A DNA stretch of 61,914 bases from Oscillospiraceae bacterium (GTDB taxonomy: Bacteria; Bacillota; Clostridia; Oscillospirales; CAG-272), in contig SVSG01000011.1 in NCBI GenBank assembly GCA_015064415.1, positions 1 to 61,914 on the forward strand, written 5' to 3'. Positions 57,681 to 61,914 of the stretch are shown here, piece after piece. Position numbers and translations under genes: made by a program. The notes beneath the pieces were generated by a model. The model ran no database searches and had not been told where the DNA came from. It worked only from the letters and a program-made list of their open reading frames with translations. The first letter of the stretch is position 1; each line of letters begins with the position of its first letter.

Positions 57681-58160
57681 ATGGCAGAAGAAATGAACAT
57701 GCAAAAGGCAAAAGAAGTATTTGCTACCCTTATCAACATGCTGGACACGCGCGGCTGGAAATATACGAAGCACGAAGACAAGCTTCTTATCAAGAGCGGT
57801 GTCAAGAGTGAAGATCTTCCCGTTGAATTTATCGTTGTAGTTAATCCCAGAAACGAGGTCGTACAGTTTCTTTCGGCTATGCCCTTCAATATGCCCGAAG
57901 ATAAGCGTGTTGACGGTGCGATTGCAGTATGTGCCGCTAACTATGGTCTTGTTGACGGTTCTTTCGACTATGATTTGAATGACGGAGAGATCAGATTCAG
58001 ACTGACCTCCAGCTATCGCGAAAGCACTCTTAGTGAAGCTGTGTTTGAGTATATGATCATGGTATCTGCCCTCACTGTTGATCAGTACAATGATAAGTTC
58101 TTCATGATCGCTAAGGGGATGATGACTGTTCAGCAGTTCCTTGAGCAGGAAGAGGCATAA
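57681..58160 (+). CDS. YbjN-like (T3SS-chaperone-fold) protein
   Basis: A 159-residue protein whose centre (FIVVVNPRNEVVQFLSAMPF, then YGLVDGSFDYDLNDGEIRFR) matches the YbjN/DUF1790-type fold related to type III secretion chaperones. ATG 57681 is behind TTGGAGG; the frame further upstream is the end of the protease gene. It lies 49 bp after the protease and is followed by a terminator, so the two form one unit. The fold often binds short helical segments of partners; an adaptor role for the protease or for the WXG-like proteins is a reasonable guess. Confidence 0.75.
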   Translation: MAEEMNMQKAKEVFATLINMLDTRGWKYTKHEDKLLIKSGVKSEDLPVEFIVVVNPRNEVVQFLSAMPFNMPEDKRVDGAIAVCAANYGLVDGSFDYDLNDGEIRFRLTSSYRESTLSEAVFEYMIMVSALTVDQYNDKFFMIAKGMMTVQQFLEQEEA

Positions 58161-58231
58161 TCGCCTTATTTCCAAATCTTAAAGTATTCATTTTATCATT
58201 CATTTGTTAAAATTGCACTGCAATACTCAAA

Positions 58232-58265
58232 GAACACGGCGACGGAGAAATCCGTCGCCGTGTTC
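58232..58265 (+). terminator. Terminator of protease/YbjN operon
   Basis: GAACACGGCGACGG and CCGTCGCCGTGTTC form a perfect 14-bp stem. The following T run is poor (ATATACT). Confidence 0.7.
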
Positions 58266-58276
58266 ATATACTACGG

Positions 58277-58305
58277 TTGAAAAAGGACGAAAATTATGGT
58301 ATAAT
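58277..58305 (+). promoter_or_regulatory. Promoter of the alcohol dehydrogenase gene
   Basis: TTGAAA (58277-58282) and TATAAT (58300-58305) with a 17-bp spacer. In the degenerate copy at 53621 the corresponding -10 box has become CATAAT. Confidence 0.8.
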
Positions 58306-58331
58306 AAGGTATCGAAATTCAGGAGGTAATT

Positions 58332-59366
58332 ATGCTTACCTACACATACATATCAAAAGGAAATTTCGGCTTGGTTGAGAAACCGAAGCCGACGATACAG
58401 CACGAGAGGGATGCGATTGTCAAGGTTACGCTTGCGAGCATCTGTTCGAGCGATTTGCACATCAAACACGGCAGCGTGCCGAGAGCAGTAGAAGGAATCA
58501 CGGTTGGCCACGAGATGGTCGGCATCGTGGAGCAGGTCGGTTCTGCGGTCACTCACGTAAAGCCCGGAGATCGAGTCACGGTCAACGTGGAGACCTTCTG
58601 CGGCGAGTGCTTCTTCTGCAAGAAGGGATTCGTCAACAACTGCACCGACAAGAACGGCGGTTGGGCGCTTGGTTGCCGCATTGACGGCGGTCAGGCAGAG
58701 TATGTTCGCGTGCCGTTTGCGGATCAAGGGCTGAACAAGATTCCCGATAGCGTGACCGACAGACAAGCTCTGCTTGTGGGCGACGTTCTCGCCACGGGTT
58801 ATTGGGCGGCGAAGATATCCGAGTTCACCGAGGACGATACCGTTCTCATCATCGGCGCAGGCCCCACAGGAATCTGCACGCTCCTGTGCGTAATGTTGAA
58901 GAATCCCAAGCGCATCATCGTGTGCGAGAAAGACGAGAATCGAATCAAATTTGTCAATGAGCACTATCCCGACGTGCTGACGGTTACGCCCGAAAAATGC
59001 CTTGATTTTGTTCGCGAGAACAGCGATCACGGCGGTGCGGATGTGGTGCTTGAGGTGGCAGGAGCAGAGAACACCTTTGAGCTTGCGTGGCAGTGCGCGC
59101 GCCCGAATGCCATCGTCACGGTGGTGGCGCTTTACGACAAGGCGCAGACCTTGCCTCTGCCGGATATGTACGGCAAGAATCTGACTTTCAAGGCCGGCGG
59201 CGTGGACGGTTGCGACTGCGAGGAAACGCTGAAGCTGATTGCTGAGGGCAAGCTCGATACCGAGCCGCTGATCACGCATACCTATCCGCTCTCAAAGATT
59301 GACGAGGCGTATGAGCTGTTTGAAAATAAACGCGACGGAGTGATTAAGGTCGCGGTTGAGTGCTAA
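58332..59366 (+). CDS. Zinc-dependent medium-chain alcohol dehydrogenase
   Basis: A 344-residue MDR enzyme. The catalytic zinc ligands are in CSSDLHIKHG and GHEMVG. The structural zinc lobe is CGECFFCKKGFVNNC, with four Cys. The Rossmann motif is IIGAGPTGICTLL. VCEKDENR at the end of strand 2 favours NAD. Closest in wording to class III-like clostridial secondary-alcohol or sorbitol-type dehydrogenases; substrate unknown. AGGAGG lies 8 bp before ATG 58332. The start of this gene is duplicated in broken form at 53621. Confidence 0.93.
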   Translation: MLTYTYISKGNFGLVEKPKPTIQHERDAIVKVTLASICSSDLHIKHGSVPRAVEGITVGHEMVGIVEQVGSAVTHVKPGDRVTVNVETFCGECFFCKKGFVNNCTDKNGGWALGCRIDGGQAEYVRVPFADQGLNKIPDSVTDRQALLVGDVLATGYWAAKISEFTEDDTVLIIGAGPTGICTLLCVMLKNPKRIIVCEKDENRIKFVNEHYPDVLTVTPEKCLDFVRENSDHGGADVVLEVAGAENTFELAWQCARPNAIVTVVALYDKAQTLPLPDMYGKNLTFKAGGVDGCDCEETLKLIAEGKLDTEPLITHTYPLSKIDEAYELFENKRDGVIKVAVEC

Positions 59367-59427
59367 AAGTCCTTTTTATCGGACACGAGATGTGTTATAA
59401 TTAAAATGCGATTGGAGGTGTACAAAC

Positions 59428-60423
59428 ATGTCGAAATCTTTTCAAATAAAAATTGAGCCATATGAGTTTTATAATAAGTACGCATCGCAGGATTATGTTC
59501 TTTGTGGTATAAGATTTGATTTCTTTGAAAAGGAGAAACATAGTTTCCATAGCGAATGTAGCAACAAATGCTTGTCCGAAATAATGTCGGCAATAGACGA
59601 GTATTTTAACGGCGAAATTACGAAAGATACAGAGCTTTATTACGATGTCCCTTGGATTATGGGAGGAGCTGATTACCCGTTTTCATTTGAGATAAACGTT
59701 GAGAAAAAGCAGTGGATTTTCAGATATAAGAAGCAGACAAATGCGGCAGAATTTGATTTTGAATATCCGATGGATGAGAGCGCTATTCGTGATATGTATG
59801 CTCAAATTGAAAAGCAATATGCAGAAATGGAATGGTCATTGCTCGGAAAATCGCATTTGTACACTTTTGATTTGCCGCAAAAGGAATTTAAATGGTGTTA
59901 TTCTGCCAAGGCATTTAATGAAGCCTTAAACGAGCTTTGCAAAGGCAGGAAGATCGAAGCTATTTACGTAAGTGCAACCAATTATGCTAATCCGCTTAGA
60001 GTGAGCGAAAACTATGTTAACTATTATGTAGGATCAGAGATTTTCATTCAAATGGAAGGCGTTCTTCTAAATCTTTTAATATTTGCATGCGGGTTATTTA
60101 AGTGGAGGTCTTTTGATAATAGCGAGATAACCGTGACCGGTCCTCGCCTTGATTTCATTCAAAACGGTGACGAGGAATTTTGTAAAATCGATGACGTCTA
60201 TCGGGCATTTAAGTTAGGGTATCGCAATGCGAAGATTGCAAATGTGACGGTTAATGATACTGATTGCTGGCCTTGGGATGCAAACGGCTTTGATGAATCG
60301 CAATTAGGCGATCCAATCGAACTTCCGGAAGAAATATTCTTCAATTTGGAGAATGGTAATACATTGTCATTTGTAGGTTGGGATGATGATTTTGCGATTA
60401 GGATAAAAGGTGTGAACGGTTAG
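59428..60423 (+). CDS. Protein of unknown function, AT-rich, possible immunity-type
   Basis: A 331-residue acidic protein (MSKSFQIKIEPYEFYNKYAS...) with no signal peptide or membrane helix. It contains many Trp, Tyr and Asp residues and no motif I know. GGAGGTG lies 9 bp before ATG 59428; a TATAAT at 59396-59401 may serve as -10. Codon use is more AT-rich than that of the metabolic genes upstream. It is followed 11 bp later by another orphan gene. Small acidic orphan proteins in such places are often immunity proteins of polymorphic toxins, but no toxin gene is seen here. Confidence 0.6.
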   Translation: MSKSFQIKIEPYEFYNKYASQDYVLCGIRFDFFEKEKHSFHSECSNKCLSEIMSAIDEYFNGEITKDTELYYDVPWIMGGADYPFSFEINVEKKQWIFRYKKQTNAAEFDFEYPMDESAIRDMYAQIEKQYAEMEWSLLGKSHLYTFDLPQKEFKWCYSAKAFNEALNELCKGRKIEAIYVSATNYANPLRVSENYVNYYVGSEIFIQMEGVLLNLLIFACGLFKWRSFDNSEITVTGPRLDFIQNGDEEFCKIDDVYRAFKLGYRNAKIANVTVNDTDCWPWDANGFDESQLGDPIELPEEIFFNLENGNTLSFVGWDDDFAIRIKGVNG

Positions 60424-60434
60424 GAGGTTTATGA

Positions 60435-61226
60435 ATGAGTGAATTCAAATATAGAAACGACTACGAACGAGATGAAACTCAAAAATATGAAGGAACTTAT
60501 ACATCCGAAGAAATAGAACTCAACAAAAAATTGTTTGATGAGTGCGCCAAAGAACCTATTGATTTTCAGGTCGTAGAAAAATTGCTGAAGCAGGGAGCAG
60601 ATCCACTTGGAGGAACGGAAATATGTGGTTGGGGGTTGCTTGATCATGTTTATGGAGATCTTGTAGGTGGATCACAGGAAAACGAAAGTGTTGACTTGCC
60701 CCAAATCACAGAACTATTTTTGAAATACGGAATGGATATAGATAAGCCTAAAATACCGTATGATGGTTCAAATAGTATAAATCCTATGTGGGAGTTTGCC
60801 TTTGTTACAAATGAGAACGCGATTTATGCGTTAAAGATGTTATTGGATAAAGGTATATCTGTTGAATCTTTTGGAGAGTTTTGGGGGCATGCAATAGGCG
60901 ACTTAATACAAATTAAATGTGGAGATCCTGTTAATGACGAATTTTGGAATAGCACATGTGTTTGGACTTTAAAAATGCTAATGTTGGCGTCATCGTATGA
61001 TTACATTCTTGAAAATGACAAGGATTTGAAGGATTTTATAGGATGCTCATATAATAATTATGATGTTCGTAATTTTAGAGAATGGAATAATTATCGCTAT
61101 GAGTTTGATACATCCCGTTGTGAGAAGTATCGAGAACTATACAAATCAGTTTTACATATTTACGAAATAAGTAGCAATAAAGAAGTTTGGAAAATTGGCG
61201 TGTGCTTAAAAGCAGGAGAATTTTAA
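60435..61226 (+). CDS. Ankyrin-repeat-like orphan protein, possible immunity-type
   Basis: A 263-residue acidic protein. VVEKLLKQGADPLGG near residues 46-60, then ITELFLKYGMDIDKP and ALKMLLDKGISVESF are ankyrin-repeat-like helical units. Ankyrin-type immunity proteins and effectors are known in bacteria. GGAGG lies 8 bp before ATG 60435. AT-rich codon use matches the previous gene, with which it forms an operon. No membrane segment. Role not determined. Confidence 0.6.
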   Translation: MSEFKYRNDYERDETQKYEGTYTSEEIELNKKLFDECAKEPIDFQVVEKLLKQGADPLGGTEICGWGLLDHVYGDLVGGSQENESVDLPQITELFLKYGMDIDKPKIPYDGSNSINPMWEFAFVTNENAIYALKMLLDKGISVESFGEFWGHAIGDLIQIKCGDPVNDEFWNSTCVWTLKMLMLASSYDYILENDKDLKDFIGCSYNNYDVRNFREWNNYRYEFDTSRCEKYRELYKSVLHIYEISSNKEVWKIGVCLKAGEF

Positions 61227-61288
61227 GTAGAAGGGCGATAATCACAGTTCGCGATTACCGCCATAAAACTATCGAAAAGTAGCCGAAA

Positions 61289-61633
61289 TTGAACCAAAAA
61301 TCTCCGCAAGTGGTCAAACATGTGGTCAAAGGCGAAAAATGGGCTTGTTCAACCCTCAAAGCAGGGAAGAACAAGCCCATTCTTTATATCACGAAAACGC
61401 GAGATTTCGCGAGTATTTGCGAGGAAATAAAAGAAAAATCGGGAATCTTACGACTCCCGATTTTTGGCCTGAGTGACAAGCTTACGAACTTAGTTTTGCG
61501 CCGAAAGGTGTCGATCATCCACAATTTAGCGGAGCGCAAAACAGGCAAATGCGTTCCGCATTTGCGAAGCTCGTCGTCGTGAAATTCAAATAAGAAAAAG
61601 CAGAACAGACACAAGGTCTATTCTGCTTTTTCT
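61289..61633. other. Hairpin-rich non-coding tail with three terminator-like stems
   Basis: Three strong stems follow one another: AATGGGCTTGTTC/GAACAAGCCCATT (61338-61382), AAAAATCGGGA/TCCCGATTTTT (61434-61465) and AGAAAAAGCAGAA/TTCTGCTTTTTCT (61593-61633). GTGGTCAAA is directly repeated at 61311-61319 and 61323-61331. Frames across the stretch read through the hairpin arms and do not look like proteins. It may be the end or attachment region of an element. From 61634 to 61860 I see AT-rich sequence only. Confidence 0.5.
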
Positions 61634-61871
61634 GCCTACTGACATCAATATTGATACAGTCAAAAAGCGGTGCATTTTCAAGAGAAAATCGTAACATTAT
61701 AAAGTTGCGTAACATTGCAAAAAAACAAATCGTTTACGAGGGCGTGTAATCGTTCATAAAAAAGTATCATTCGTTTACCTACCTATACATTATATAATTC
61801 GAGTCAAGGTTGAAATAGGGCCTTGACTTTTTTGCGTTTTAGAGTGATAGATATAAGCGGAGGTGAACGAA

Positions 61872-61914
61872 ATGAAACGAAAAGATGCAGAGGCAGAAAC
61901 AAGATACCGCCTGG
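61872..61914 (+). CDS. Start of a gene cut by the window edge
   Basis: ATG 61872 follows GGAGGTGAACGAA and opens MKRKDAEAETRYRL before the window ends. The ribosome site is excellent. The first residues recall short SHOCT-type proteins encoded ahead of serine recombinases in clostridial elements, but 14 codons are too few to decide. Confidence 0.55.
   Translation, partial: MKRKDAEAETRYRL

Overview
The window reads as a chromosomal segment of a gut-type, low-to-mid GC Clostridia bacterium (Bacillota; an uncultured Oscillospirales-like lineage is my guess). Reasons: A-type promoters with near-consensus -35/-10 boxes and 17-bp spacers, strong AGGAGG ribosome sites, a TetM-like/YacP fusion, a SipW/TasA-type secretion operon, a sialic-acid and hexosamine catabolic gut repertoire, DUF3990, DUF6273, BspA-type LRR and zinc-ribbon proteins, and short intergenic palindromic repeats.

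Layout. 1-4.4 kb is accessory DNA: a TIR-domain remnant, a zinc-ribbon trypsin-like protease, a large serine recombinase with a small partner, and a DUF3990/HTH toxin-antitoxin pair whose promoter carries two matching inverted-repeat operators. 4.5-18.7 kb is metabolic: a two-domain alpha/alpha-toroid protein with a Gfo/Idh/MocA oxidoreductase, a PnuC-type vitamin transporter behind a structured leader, N-acetylneuraminate lyase with a cytoplasmic sialidase-like protein, a divergent AraC regulator with mannose-6-phosphate isomerase, a SLOG protein, a GH20 hexosaminidase, glutamine synthetase, and an AAC(3)-like acetyltransferase with a HAD phosphatase. A cluster of intergenic repeats lies at 12.9-13.7 kb.

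19.3-28.4 kb (minus strand) is one operon: a SipW-type signal peptidase, five SipW-dependent TasA/camelysin-like proteins and a 1658-residue secreted protein with a dense His/Cys segment; it probably builds an extracellular fibre or matrix. 28.7-43.6 kb is housekeeping and mixed: hydrolases, a zinc-ribbon acyltransferase, an AGCS amino-acid symporter, tRNA-Leu(CAG) with partial copies of its 3' end, an SDR, three metallophosphoesterases, a TipAS pseudogene, a membrane methyltransferase, and an 861-residue fusion of a TetM/EF-G-like GTPase to a YacP/Rae1-type NYN nuclease domain.

43.7-58.2 kb is the most unusual part. A ten-gene minus-strand operon encodes an EccC/FtsK-like ATPase with no visible membrane segment, several WXG100-like helical hairpins, coiled-coil proteins, and zinc-ribbon/LRR scaffold proteins. 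It is divergent from a two-gene operon encoding a giant Clp_N-like/ClpB-like AAA/receiver-like/FtsH-like AAA/M41 protease without a membrane anchor, plus a YbjN-like protein. None of these proteins shows a transmembrane helix, so this looks like a cytosolic relative of type VII secretion machinery coupled to proteolysis; I know of no description of it. The AAA-YbjN pair is bracketed by a degenerate and an intact copy of the start of an alcohol dehydrogenase gene. The window ends with the intact dehydrogenase, two AT-rich orphan genes of immunity-like character, a hairpin-rich non-coding stretch and the first codons of another gene.
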